Source: Populus alba (Eukaryota > Streptophyta > Magnoliopsida > Malpighiales > Salicaceae). Taken from it: a stretch of 64,000 nt of DNA. Below, piece by piece: positions 1 to 11,659 of this stretch (the first letter of the stretch is position 1; every line of letters begins with the position of its first letter). The translations under genes were made by a program, and so were the position numbers. Where the stretch lies: the NCBI RefSeq assembly GCF_005239225.2, contig NC_133288.1:19970169-20034168 (forward strand), read 5' to 3'. Under the pieces are notes generated by a model. That model did no database searches and was not told the origin of the DNA. It saw only the letters and a list, made by a program, of their open reading frames with translations.

Positions 1-30
1 TCAAGCTACAAGAAGAACAAATGGAGGAGG

Positions 31-1068
31 CTAGATTCTCAGCTGTGTACACCCAAGGATTGTTCCTCGGCACCTTGTCATTGGAGTTGCCTGGCGCCAT
101 GGAGGTCTGTCACCCCCAACTGTTAAGATATCAACATCAGACATTGGCCTAATATCCCAATTCCATCGGTCGGGGCCAATCACCCCTCCAATCACATATA
201 TGTCATCTCCAAGCCCCATCATTGCAAATCCAATCCTTTTCCGGAACTCAGATGCTGAAACCACTACTTTCCTGGTTTTCCCCTCCTGCTTGAAAATTAG
301 TCCATGGCTCATCACATAGAGAGCATCATGAATAACTGCCATTGGACCTTGGAGCCAACCATAATCCTCAACTGTCCACCCAGACCCTACATTGTCCAAA
401 ACTTGTACTGTTGACAAGCCCCTGTGCAAGACATGCAACTTTCCCCCTATAACTACTCCAGAGCATGTTGAATTGTGAGTCCGGTGGAGATCAGGTATTG
501 GGATCCAAACATCCTTCTCTGGATCATACATTTCCGCTTGAGAAATTGATTTTCGGCAGCTGGTGAAACCACCTGCAACCACAATCTTTCCATTCAAAGT
601 ACCGCATGCAAACATTGCACGGGGCACAAGCATAGATGCACGGGCTGCCCATTGTCGTAATACAGGGTCATATGACCACACTTCATTTGTTGCAAAGCTT
701 CCATCTTGATCACCAGTTAATGGGTCAACAGCATCACTACCACCACCAAGCACAAATAGCTTTCCCGCACTAGAGACAACACCAAAGTGGGCAAGGTGTC
801 TGATTTTAGAAGGGAGAACAGGAAGGGTAATCCAAAGGTCTCGGTGAGGGTCATAAAGCTGCCACAAATTCTCGGGATCAAAAGCGCACACACACAGCAG
901 ATCCTCTGCTGAACCAACCTCCTGCCGGGCTTTAAACAGCTCAGGGCTACGCACAACAGCTCGCCATGAACGAGAAACGAGCTCTAACTTGGGGTGGAAG
1001 TAGAAGGGAACCCGTGCAATGCACCTGATGGAAACAGCATCTGGAAGACCTTCAATCAGTTCAGACAT
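31..1068 (-). CDS. SKIP30: F-box/kelch-repeat protein, SKIP30-like
   Basis: Single coding exon of 345 residues, close to the Arabidopsis SKIP30 (At3g63220) length of about 350. The N-terminus (residues 1-45, starting MSELIEGLPDAV) is an F-box, with the typical LVSRSWRA segment near residues 30-37. The rest is a kelch beta-propeller with double-glycine blades, for example LFVLGGGSD near 104-112, KIVVAGGFTS near 161-170 and IYVIGGVIGP near 290. In this family the F-box binds an SKP1/ASK adaptor of an SCF ubiquitin ligase and the kelch domain recruits the substrate; the substrate is not known from sequence. I chose the Met at 1068 because family members begin MSxLxxGLP; an in-frame Met lies three codons upstream (1077). 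The stop is at 31-33, so only the 3' UTR is cut by the window edge. Transcription comes from the right, across a long 5'-UTR intron. Confidence 0.95.
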   Translation of the reverse strand: MSELIEGLPDAVSIRCIARVPFYFHPKLELVSRSWRAVVRSPELFKARQEVGSAEDLLCVCAFDPENLWQLYDPHRDLWITLPVLPSKIRHLAHFGVVSSAGKLFVLGGGSDAVDPLTGDQDGSFATNEVWSYDPVLRQWAARASMLVPRAMFACGTLNGKIVVAGGFTSCRKSISQAEMYDPEKDVWIPIPDLHRTHNSTCSGVVIGGKLHVLHRGLSTVQVLDNVGSGWTVEDYGWLQGPMAVIHDALYVMSHGLIFKQEGKTRKVVVSASEFRKRIGFAMMGLGDDIYVIGGVIGPDRWNWDIRPMSDVDILTVGGDRPPWRQATPMTRCRGTILGCTQLRI

Positions 1069-1125
1069 ACTAATCACTGTTGCATCTGTTTCAAGTTATT
1101 TCTTCACCTCTGATTTTTTTCTATT

Positions 1126-3351
1126 CTGTTGACAGCAATGCAAAAGCTACCTGACATTAACAAAAGGCACAGGCATTGTTACATGAAATCAATTTCAGAG
1201 TTCTGGCATTTCAAGATCAATGTACTAATAAAGGTGCACCAAGTTTCAATAAAAATAAAATTACTACAGTTGTCACTCTAACCACTTAAAAGAGAAAACT
1301 CATTCTTTAAATAGCCATCGCCATCATCAAACAGAATGGCAATGAAATTTTCAATATCACCATGGTGGGAAAAAAAGGAAAACAAGAAATGGAAAGAAAA
1401 GAAATCCAGAACATGCAAAGAATAAAGAGGACTCCATTCAATCACTTGTTTTGGTTTGCAAGGTCGCAAATCAGTATCTGCAGATACCTGAAGTCAAAAT
1501 TGTGGAAGAAGTTAGTTTCTTTCCAAGGTAGCTGGCTCATCTTTACAAGTCGAAGAAGAGTATGCTTTTTTCATACAAATAGCAGTATTGTCATGAAAAG
1601 TAATATGAAGGGAAACCTGGCTCTCTCATTTCTGCCATCTGTTCAAATTTAATTAAATTTGAAAAAGCACAACAAATACATGGCCAAACTTGCAAAAAAT
1701 CCTCAACGTAATACTTTTTATAATTGAAAATGGCCAAACCATAAATAAACCAGTGAAAATCCATCAATATACTCAATCAAGACTAAAAAGTATCCAATTT
1801 CTCATGATCAGAGGTTAAACTTATCGGAATTTAGTCTTTATTACACTAGGGGTGTATGTGTAAAATGCATTGGCTCATAATTTTTACAAAGAAACAAAAA
1901 CTTTATAATCCAAGAGAAGAAAATTGTCTAAGAAACAAGTATCTACGGAAGAATTTAATGCTCTAATTATGACATTGAAATGGTCCTGACCCTACATATA
2001 AACACTGTTCACAGGTAAGAAAATCCACTAAATTGCCTGCAACAAGTAACTACAAGGTACCATCAAAGGATCGAGACTTTAGAACAGTTTTATCCAAGTC
2101 AATTTATGTCCAACAAGCATCCCAGATCAGAACATTTTTTTTCACGGATGAAAAAAGCAAACTACACAAAGGAAGAAACAAGTAAAAGAATGCCCTAGAC
2201 AAGAAGCTAATTGATCAGAACTATATTTGCAGTCTAGGGATTGAAAAGCACCATAAGACTCTTATGACCATCATGGGTTCTATTGCTTCTTTCAGAACCA
2301 TATACACAGTGCAAACATACTGATTAAAATCAAATCTTAACCCGCCCAACTTCAATGAGAAGAAGGTGTTGTAGCAAATCTTATAGTATCCATTAGAGTC
2401 TCAATCCAAACACCACTGGTTTCCAGATTTCAAGTACTGTGGTTACCATCCATTTCTGCTTTGGAAAGTTGACATTTCATGGTGTTTGGATTTTGATTAT
2501 CAACCACCAGAATCAATTTCATTCCACAGATCGCCAAGATGATACCATAGTCACACTAATATTGTTAGACATCTTCCCAGAAAAGAGACAAGACAGTGAA
2601 CTTCACAAGACAACAGAATATGACCATATATTTTCACTTCCACATGTCAGTCACAGATTGAACTGTGATAGGCAATCTGGTTTTGCAATTTTCTCCTAAT
2701 TCTTGGGCATATTCATTAAAATGCACCAGAATTGCATAAATGATTTAAATCCACATACAAACTAACTTGGAATATAAACTAGCAAATCCCACTGAAGAGT
2801 TTACAGGCTAAACACAGATTATGACCTAATACCTTGGAATAAAAACTAATAAATCTCAAAGAAGAAAGCTCAAAGTCTCCTTAATCAATACATACTCAAC
2901 ATCAAATATCTAAACACATGCAAATTATCATCACAGCCTTGTTAGTTTTAGTTATACCTCACACATTTCGAACATTCAACACAAGAACCAGTGCAGAGGC
3001 AATCTCACCTATTGCTTCTGAAAAGAATAAGAAAATCAATTCATCAACCAAGCACGCTTCTATTGAATTCATCCAAAGCTCTAATAAAATTCATCAACCA
3101 ATTAAATGCAAGACAGAAAATCAAACCTCAGAAACAAGCAACATAACCCAAAAATAACCAAACTGAACTTTCTTCATTTCAAATACCAAACCCACTTCCA
3201 ATTCACGACAAACAACAAAGGGTATTCAGTAATTTCAAAATCAAATCAAAATTTCATCAAATCCCCGTCAATTTTTTTCACGAAAGTAGGCAAAAAAGAA
3301 GAAGCAATTCCATCACTTCTGCTGGCATAATAGAAAGACAGCATCCTTTAC
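1126..3351 (-). other. Long 5'-UTR intron of the SKIP30-like gene
   Basis: On the minus strand a good donor (CAG|GTAAAG) lies at 3351/3352, and an acceptor (CTGTCAACAG) can be placed near 1126, just upstream of the start codon. This would be a leader intron of about 2.2 kb. Short open frames inside it are AT-rich and match no family I know. The donor is convincing. The exact acceptor is uncertain because other AG dinucleotides lie between 1126 and the ATG. Confidence 0.6.
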
Positions 3352-3480
3352 CTGAAACCCAATAAGATTCGGGGCTCCGTCGCTTCGATTTGTACAGACA
3401 CACATAGAGAAATCAAGAGTAGCGTTAGATTTCCTCCCAGAGAGACCTCCAAAGCTAATTTTACCAAAAAAAACAGGGTT
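3352..3480 (-). promoter_or_regulatory. Probable 5'-UTR first exon and promoter side of SKIP30
   Basis: The sequence upstream of the donor at 3351 is less AT-rich than its surroundings and ends in the AG|GT splice signal, so it is the likely first non-coding exon. The transcription start is not defined; no clear TATA box is seen. Confidence 0.45.
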
Positions 3481-3489
3481 TTTTAGTGA

Positions 3490-6400
3490 TTTTTTAGCGT
3501 TCTATTTCTTTATTTTCAAGTCCTTTCAATTTGTGCTTACCCTAAACCAGAATATAGGCATTTGAGGATATTCCTGGTCCCTTTTCTCCCCTTCACCCCA
3601 ATGGCATTCTTGTTAATTAAAATTAAACACCAATTTTTTGGCTGACACGTTCAGGGCACGTGGTTGAGTGCCCTCCAAAATCATGTTTGTGTTTCAATTT
3701 TTGGTTTAACAAGCTTAATTATGATTAGTTCCCACCTTGGGCCCTCTTACATAACTTTTTTGTGAAGACTTTGACAAATGTTAGCAGCAAGCCAGCAACT
3801 TACCTTATAGTAGTACCAGGCCAGCGCCATCAAAATTTCAGGTACGCATGTCTATTGTGGCAGGTGAAGTGAGAATGCATTTACTGTCTCCATCTAGTTC
3901 ATTAGGAGTAAATCATTTTCTGTCCTTCACCTCGCATCCAGCCATCTTTGCCTGTGTTTGAGATGAAATTACCAAGGGGTGGATCCATGGGACAAGACCA
4001 AAAGGGTTGGTTACGTGGTTCGAGTCCAGCACACAATCATGCACGACAAGGATGATGGCCTCTTACATGATCTGACTATTCTAACTGTAAAAAATAAGCC
4101 AGTAATTATAAAAACATAAGTAAATTTGTATACAGATTTTAATGCTTGAAATTCAGCTGTAACGGAACTTCTAGTGCCTTAATTCCAGTAGTTTTCACAT
4201 GCAATCTCCTAATGACCAAAAAAATCATATACCATATACTAACAATTAGTTTGGAATATAGTTATTATATCCACTTACTTGAAAAAGAATTTGAGTCCTT
4301 TTATTATTTTTTTACAAGACATTGATCCATCCGAGTTTAACTATGTTAATTGAACTAAAAATCTAGCTTAAATTAAGCTTCGAACACTATTTTCCCGAAT
4401 CAACATACCACGTCAAACTAGGATTAATAATTATAATTTGAAATTTATACTTAGTTGATGTTGCAAAGCACTAACCATTTAGACGACTGCCAATGAAAAA
4501 AAGGTTAAATTTATTGATTCAAGATCAAATTTATTTTTTGTTTTAAAAGTGTTTTTTTAAATAATTTTTTTATTTTAAATTTTTATTTATATTTTTAGAT
4601 TGTTTTGATGTGCTAATATTAAAAATAATTTTTTAAAAAATAAAAAAATATTATTTTAATATATTTAAAAATAAAATATACTTTTAAAAAATAACAATTA
4701 CCAACTTTCAAATACATTTTTAAAATCCAAACCTTTGTTAATTCACTTCTAATCTCAAAACTCATATTCCTCTCATTTGGAGCCAGCAGCTGCAAGACTG
4801 TCCCTAGACGATTACAGCCAATGGAGTACGGACAGTCTTAAGGATATAGATACCAGCTTTTCATTACATTTTATTGGTTGTAGATTAATTTTTAATTTTA
4901 ATGCTTTTAGATATTTTTATATACTATATAAAAATAAATTTTTAAAAAATAAAAAAATATTATTTTAATATATATTTTTTTAAAAAGTAATCTTAAAAAA
5001 CTATACCATATTCTAAAAATAAAAAAATCGATGATACTTACAGCTAGCTGGCCCCCATTAAAATTATGTCACCGGCAGGAAATGAACCCCACTTCCTTAA
5101 GAGTCTCGGAATCAACCCTTCCACTTGAGCCAAAAAAATGCCGAGAATTAATTCTGGCAGGATCTCCTGTCGTTTTTAATTTTCTTTCCCATTTAGCCAT
5201 TTCCCTGTTGAGAATTTACGGCAGGGGCAAAAGACTACAATGGCTTTTGATTTTGGTCTTTTGTCATTTGCTCATATAATTCTTATTTTTTCATGGATTA
5301 TATAATTAGATTTTATTTGATAGTGTAGCTGTGGTTATTTTTTAAATAATTTTTTATATTAAAATATATATTAATGATGTTTTTTTTTTTTAAAAAAATA
5401 GTTTTGATATCAACACATTAAAATAATTTAAAAATATTAGAATATATTAATTTAAAATTAATAAAAAAATAAAAAACTTTTAAAACTTTTAAATATATTT
5501 TTTAAAATAAAAAACAATCAGAATCAGACGTGGCACTCAGTGTCTAGAACAACAAATATTGTTCAACAAGCACTGTTGTTAAACCCAACTGGGGCTCCGT
5601 TGAGGCTGGAATCAATCAGCCTAATCCGTGACTCGTATTTTGGGCGGTCATCACTCATTCATACGCCTTGTAGAAAAAAGATACTACGGCTACCTCTTAT
5701 CTCGGACATTTACCCGGAAAAAAAGGCCTCCTCCTTAGAAGAGACCAATCAAAGCAAAGCTATGTTGCAGTGCATCTTTCCCAGTAAGAGATGGCGCATC
5801 TTTCCCAGTAAAAGATGGCGTGGCTTGTGACTTGTCTGTGATTGGAATTCTCACCAAGGCAGTGCGGTTTGACTTCCTGTTTGGATCTTTAATGCATGGA
5901 AAAATAAGCAGTGCTGTGTTGAAATGCATGTGCTTCTGGTGTTCTGGGTGCCGATTGATTCAGTTGTTAAGCCATTTGTAATGGTCCCAAGAAATTTACC
6001 ATTGAATTCCCGATCCAATTTGAAATGAGAGTGGTTTAAGAGAAAACAATAAAGAAATATCACCTCAAATCACAAGAAAAAGACTTAGTGCAAGGGAGAA
6101 AATGCATGTGCTTCATTGACTCCATGGCAACATGGTTGATTACTCAAAATCTCTTAATATTTTCTCTTTTTCTTGATGATTTGCTGCTTGTTAGTCGCCA
6201 ATGTTTTTTTCCCTCTGTGTCCATGGAGTGCTGATTTTCTTTTTGTCAATCTGAGACTAGATGACTAGATTTACTTTTCTAATCCGATTAAAAGATTGCT
6301 ATCTGTATCCGAGAATTCATAATAATTTTATTTCTTACTAGTTAAAATCTAATCATTTCAATACCAGTAAGTAAAATTTCCCTCTAATTATTCTTCAGAA

Positions 6401-6590
6401 CAGTATGGAAAACCAATAATATTTTATTTATTGAAAATAGAGGAGTATACAAATCTAAGTCCACATGGTATCCCAAAATAAAGAATCATGTTACCAAAAG
6501 AAAAGGGAATATCTGGACTCCTCTGTTGCGTCAACAGTACTAATGAACTGCGGTAGCAAAAGACTCAACAGAATTTCAAGTAGATGGAGC
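3490..6590. other. Spacer between SKIP30 and the first LTPG gene
   Basis: AT-rich intergenic DNA without a supportable gene. It holds three pieces of the AT-rich MITE-like family (near 4540-4720, 4880-5010, 5320-5530), a 10-bp inverted repeat (AAGACTGTCC at 4794-4803 and its complement at 4830-4839), and a 24-bp direct duplication near 5772-5820. The open frame around 5540-5830 covers that duplication and resembles no known protein. Confidence 0.6.
4540..5530. repeat. Cluster of AT-rich MITE-like fragments
   Basis: Three stretches (about 4540-4720, 4880-5010 and 5320-5530) share the core 'TTTTGATGTGCTxATxTxAAAA', or its reverse complement, followed by A/T runs. The same core recurs near 18330, 39640, 52530 and 57150. 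The best-preserved copy (18232-18440) has short terminal inverted repeats, so I read this as a non-autonomous DNA-transposon (MITE) family. Ends of these three pieces are not defined. Confidence 0.6.
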
Positions 6591-6595
6591 TTATA

Positions 6596-7307
6596 TTATA
6601 TGGTGTCGAGGGTCGAAGCTTGTGACGTGATGAAGAGTAGGAAGAAGAGCAGAGACATTGTCAACTTTGTAGAGTTTGCATCTGATGTTCCATTATCTGT
6701 CTTAGATCCTGTTCCTGCACCCATTAACAGAAAAGTATGAACATTGGGTTCTTGTACAGTGGTCCTGCTACCAGGAGTAACCGAAAAACCTATATTGTTC
6801 GTAAGTTCAAGTCTGAATCTGAAATTGGAAAATCTAATTGAATCTTGTACCTGCAGAAGGAGAATTTGTTGTTCCTGCTGGAGAATCTGTGGGCGAAGAG
6901 GCTGTTTGAACAGATGATAAAACGAATAGTTAGCTATTTGCATTGCTATAAAATGATCTTAGAATTTGGATTTCTTGCAATTGCTTACCATTACAGCGGC
7001 TAATAGAGGGAGTTTGGACATTGCAAGCACTAGGGAGGGCCAGAGCCTGGGTCTGATTAACAGTGATTCCAAGCGAGGAGGCACCGCCATTAACGACCTC
7101 ACATAGACATTGAGGCTGCGACTTGACAACATTAGCTAGCTGTGTACAGCATGATGAAGACGGGGTCGATGAGTTTCCTGTTATGTAGTTCAAACATGGG
7201 GACATGCTTATGATCACACTGGTACAAGACGATTGTGCCATGGCTCCTGCCCACAAAGTTGCTATAAGGGATATAGCAAGCACAACCTCCATCCTTCTAA
7301 CTGCCAT
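6596..7307 (-). CDS. GPI-anchored non-specific lipid-transfer protein (LTPG), copy 1
   Basis: Three exons on the minus strand: 6989-7307, 6851-6901 and 6596-6714, joined at phase-1 GT-AG introns, giving 162 residues. Residues 1-24 (ending WAGAMA) are a secretion signal. The mature part has the eight-cysteine LTP pattern, with [11 protein letters not shown], then SSSCC, then QCLC, ending ISRCN. Exon 2 encodes a short Ser/Pro/Thr linker and exon 3 ends in a hydrophobic tail (near [11 protein letters not shown]), the usual signal for replacement by a GPI anchor. Family members bind fatty acids or wax precursors at the plasma membrane and cell wall. The protein is closely similar to copy 2, 2.7 kb away, so the pair probably arose by tandem duplication. 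An alternative start is Met6. Confidence 0.88.
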
Positions 7308-9999
7308 TGGGTCAATTCTATGGAAATTCCTGGCAACAATGGTTGAGAGATATAGAATAAAGAAAGGTTTTTGTGGTTTTTAGGGGATGGAAAGGCTGTG
7401 GTTAATAAAGGGGAAGATTGTGAACAAAAGAGTGGCAGCTGGCTAATATGGTTTACCTATATTCCTACTTAATTTTATAATATTTGGTGAACTACTCACC
7501 TTCTGCACAGAGACGAATTTATTTTAAATTAAGTTAGACTTAAGTGTCTCTCTCTGGTTTGTTGAGCTTTGCGTTGCTTTTCATGGCAGAACCTACACCA
7601 CATAAATTAAATGCTGATGATGGCGTAAAACTACTCGTGCAGAACGCCGGCTTTGTAGTGTTCATACTTTCTTTTTGTGCAAGGAGGTGTCATCTTGTAT
7701 GTGTAAATTAATGCTTTTCCATGGTCAATATAGTGTTGTCAGAGGCGATAAAAAGCCTGAAAAACCAAGACAATATCTATAAATTAAAAAAAAATGTAAT
7801 ATTATTTATATCTCTGCAATTCAGATTTCAGTTTGGCCTCCCAAACTAAAAGCTCTAGCTTCATCCCTGGGTAACAGGCTAGTTGATGAATAAGCCCAGA
7901 GATTTTAGGGTGTAGAATCCATCAGGAAAACTCCCAAAAAGAAATACTTTTTCGACTTTCAGCTTGATGCCCATGCACGCTCAGCTTTTAATTTCCTATC
8001 TGATGAACCCATGCTTATGGTTTAGACAATCCTCCTATTCATGCCAAAGCTATTTACATAAACCTGGATAAATCTCTGCAACTCGAATTTCAAATATGCT
8101 GTTTATTTTTATTGCAATAACTTGAATATAAATAACTAACAGTAATTTTTTGGAATAAAATTAGAAAGTCAAAACAGCCTATCGTTGAATCTGAAATGCT
8201 CCTTCTCTTTTTTAGCAATTCTTAATTCTGTTCTTCTAGCCATTTGATGTTTCTATAATTGGTGTCACTGTATTTTCTATCCATAAATATTAAGCTATGT
8301 CTCAACTCTGTTGTCGTTTCTTGATTTCAGATAACAGTCACTGTCAGCATCATTTTTAAACAAAAAAGATATTGATTCGATGGAACCCTAACATAACTGA
8401 GTTTTTAATGATTTAGCTGATATGTCCTAATCCAATCTGCCAACACCAATATTGTTTTTTAAGAAAAAGAAAGAAGGAAACAACGCCATTTTAATAAAAA
8501 CGGTTGAGACCCATTTTAAATATTTAGGCCAAAATTTTGTATTTAAACTTGGAGGCAAGACAGTCTGATACTCTAAACAAGGTTTCTCTTTTGGATCATA
8601 ATTTGGGCTGCCAAAGTGCATCCCCTATCATCTGGTCTGCTTGTTTCAAGAAATGTTGTCTGCATTTGGAAAGTTTCATAACCACGTTAAATGTTCCGAC
8701 TTATTTAGGGTTCGTTTTATTTAAGCTTTCTTCTTTGCTTTTCATTTTTGCTCGCACTGCTGATGATTCTACTCTCCAGTACTCTTTCCACTCAATTCTG
8801 ACTTTGTAAAATTTTATCAATGCAAGCCTGTGAAAATCTCAGAACTCCACGGCAATCTGCTGGTAGAAGAAGTGATGCAGGCGGAAGCCAAGTAGGATAG
8901 CGGCAACACAAAAATCACAAGAAAAACATATAAGGTTTAATGAGCGAAGATGGTTGCAGATAAAACCTGAATTTATAGTTTTATTTTTTTAAAAATAAAG
9001 CATATGGTAATTGTCTTCTTAATAGGTTCATAAGACCTTTAAATAGGTTAAAAAATCATATCTTTACTAGAAAACAACGAATAATCCAAAAACCTAAAGG
9101 AGATAAGAAAACAAATCTGAATTAAAACATAAAATCCAAAATATATAGAAAAAATAATAAAAGCTATCATAACAGAGATATTGGTGCTTAAAATATAACT
9201 ATAAAAGATTTGACGATCTGGTTAGCATTATAATTTCTCTTTAGGGGATATTGCTTGTAGAATCAGTTGTAAAAATTTGAGTTCGATCTAATAGTTAAAT
9301 CTCTTGTTATAATAGTTTTAAAGAGCTAACTAAGCTTTGCTCTTAGACCTAAATCTGTCCATTTGATCCATAAAAATATTTCCAAATTCATCCATATAGT
9401 ATGCTTTGGATTGAATTTCCATATAATAATATCAGATCATCACCCACATACTCAGAAACACCCATATCTACCAGCTAGCCCCTGTTGCATCAAGAAGATA
9501 CACATGCTTCATCCTCTAGGACTAGAATGGAAGCACTACAAAAATTGGTATTTGTAACTACAATTGGCTCTACAGAACTATTTGTAGGATTCTGTAATGT
9601 GATGTGAACTTTCCTCGTGATAGCTGAGGAATATTTGCTGGATTGATCATTAAACATAAGAGGTTTGTACTTTCAATAGCAAAGAAATTGGAAACTGGAA
9701 TCCAATCTTTCTTTTTTTCTCTTAGTTCTTCTCCTAAAGAAAGAAGAAAAGGAGGGATTGAAGAAGTGACAATGGTTTTTGACATTTTTCCTTGAAGGAA
9801 CCAATATGGTTTTCATTCTTCATTAAGCAAATCAAACAAATAATACATTCCCACTCTACAAGATGCAGCAAGAATCATCCTTACAGTACAGTAAAAATAA
9901 AAATGAAAATAGGATCAGGTAATCATAATCAATGATACAACAGGCCACAAATCACTCTGGAAAATTCCAAAGTACAACTCCAAAAACGCCTTTTAGGAC
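7308..9999. other. Spacer between LTPG copies 1 and 2
   Basis: This holds the promoter and leader of LTPG copy 1 on its left and the 3' flank of copy 2 on its right. Short open frames near 8427-8809 and 9363-9785 look random (AT-rich, no conserved motif). I see no RNA gene or recognisable repeat of note. Confidence 0.55.
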
Positions 10000-10946
10000 T
10001 CAGAATTTGGCAACAGTTGAACCACACCATGCCACAAAGAGAATGGAGAGCACAAAATGAAGGGGTGCTTTGACAATACTTCCGTCAGACGTTCCGGTTG
10101 ATGATGGGATAGTTTTAGAGCCACTTCCAGTTCCTGTATTTAAAATTAAGAGCTGACTTCAGAAACCATTCCTATTAACATTTATAAATTGGAATTGCTT
10201 AGTCTGGTGCCTTCATTTATGCACTTTAATTTCAGGTGTCAGTCGTTTGGGTTTTGGTTCAAGCCAAAATTACGTTTTGTTTCATTCATATGATCAAAGA
10301 TCAAGATTCAATTCCCGATTAGTACGTAGAAATCAAGTACATTATCCCGCTAAGCTTGAAAGGCTTTTGCACGATTTACATTTCCTGAACATACCTGAAG
10401 CTGAAGGAATTTCTGACGCTGATGGAGTAATATCTGGTTCGGGTGTTTGATTAGATGAATCTGCTGGTGAACTGGCTGGTGAGCTTACTGGTGGAGTTGC
10501 TGAAGCTGTGGGTGCAGTGGCAGCTGTTTTACCATTGCCAAAGTCAAGTCAGTATGAATCTAGCATCTCTTGTTTATAACACTCACCAGAAAGAGTTAAA
10601 GATTTGGATTACCTTTGCACTGGTTGATCGATGGAGTTTGCACCTTACAAGCGCCAGGGAGACTCAGAGCAAGAGTCCGGTTTACGGTGATACCTAATGA
10701 GGCACCACTGTTATTGAGTAGTGAGCAAAGGCATAGTGGTGATGTTTGGACAACATTTCCTAGCTGTGAGCAGCATGAAGATGATGGACTTGATGAATTT
10801 CCTGTGATGTAGTTCAGGCATGGGGCCAGGCTCATGAGAGTATTAGTGCAGCTTGATTGAGCCATGGCTCCACCACATGTTATGGCCACAAGGACCAGGA
10901 CTAGACCCATGCGAATTCCACTTGAAGCCATTGACTGCTGCTGCAA
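10000..10946 (-). CDS. GPI-anchored non-specific lipid-transfer protein (LTPG), copy 2
   Basis: Three exons on the minus strand: 10613-10946, 10395-10523 and 10000-10133, joined at phase-1 GT-AG introns, giving 198 residues. A signal peptide (ending CGGAMA) is followed by the eight-cysteine LTP domain ([25 protein letters not shown]), almost identical in layout to copy 1. Exon 2 (129 bp) encodes a long Ser/Pro/Ala/Thr-rich linker likely to carry O-linked sugars. Exon 3 encodes a Gly/Ser spacer and a hydrophobic end (PLHFVLSILFVAW) fitting a GPI-anchor signal. The main difference from copy 1 is the longer linker. A TATA box on the minus strand (TATAAAAA, 11045-11052) lies about 100 bp upstream of the start. 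The role is probably extracellular lipid binding or transport; the ligand is unknown. Confidence 0.9.
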
Positions 10947-11044
10947 GTTTTTTGATGGCTAGAATGATCTGGTTTTGAAAGTCGAATGTATGATTGGAAT
11001 TCTGAGCTTTGAAGTTTGACTGAGAGGGAAAAGAAGGGACTGGA

Positions 11045-11052
11045 TTTTTATA
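11045..11052 (-). promoter_or_regulatory. TATA box of LTPG copy 2
   Basis: Reads CTATAAAAA on the minus strand, about 100 bp before the ATG at 10946, a normal distance for a short plant leader. Confidence 0.55.
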
Positions 11053-11659
11053 GGAAAGCTTGTGGAACAGAGACGAGCTTTTTGGTACATTTAGATGACC
11101 AACTTTAACTAAATCAAAGGGTTGTTATATAACTAAACAGCCAGCCCTTGGCATAAAGATGACGACAAGTTTTCGTTTGTCCTCACTCCTCAGCATATAT
11201 ATTTTAATGTTCTGCTCAACTATATTATGTCTACCTAAGAACTATCATTAATCAACAATCAATAAGAATATCTCCCCCTTACAGCTATCTCTATGCATGA
11301 TTGGATTTCCTATCTTTTTCCTCAGAGGAAAACAAGGTTTCAATTGGAGTTCATAGGCATTGTTATTTATCTCAAACCCACTCTCCTCCAAGTAATTGCT
11401 CTGCTCATGAAAGAGAAGGTAAGGATTTAGGGGAAAATGATTAAGATTTTCTATTTTTTTAGGATTAAATTGATAGTTTCCAAAAAGGGAGCAATTATAG
11501 GGGGAAGGGGCAAAGTTTTTTTGCCAAGGGGAATCGTCCCTGGTCACCACTTCAATAGTTTTCTGATGAGCTTCTTCTGAAAGTCATTACAATGTTTGAC
11601 CTTTTTTGAACGTAACCTCAAGTTGGACTTTCCTTTGGACTGAGTTGATACAGAAACAA
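11053..11659. other. Spacer upstream of LTPG copy 2
   Basis: Upstream flank of LTPG copy 2. The minus-strand frame at 11248-11550 has no recognisable domain. Nothing else is supportable before the repeat that begins at 11660. Confidence 0.5.

Noticed and set aside
717..956. Open frame inside the SKIP30 coding region
   Set aside because: Same-strand shifted-frame shadow of a clearly conserved gene.
3990..4045. Possible tRNA T-arm (GGTTCGAGTCC)
   Set aside because: Flanking bases do not pair as a T-stem, and no acceptor or anticodon arms can be built.
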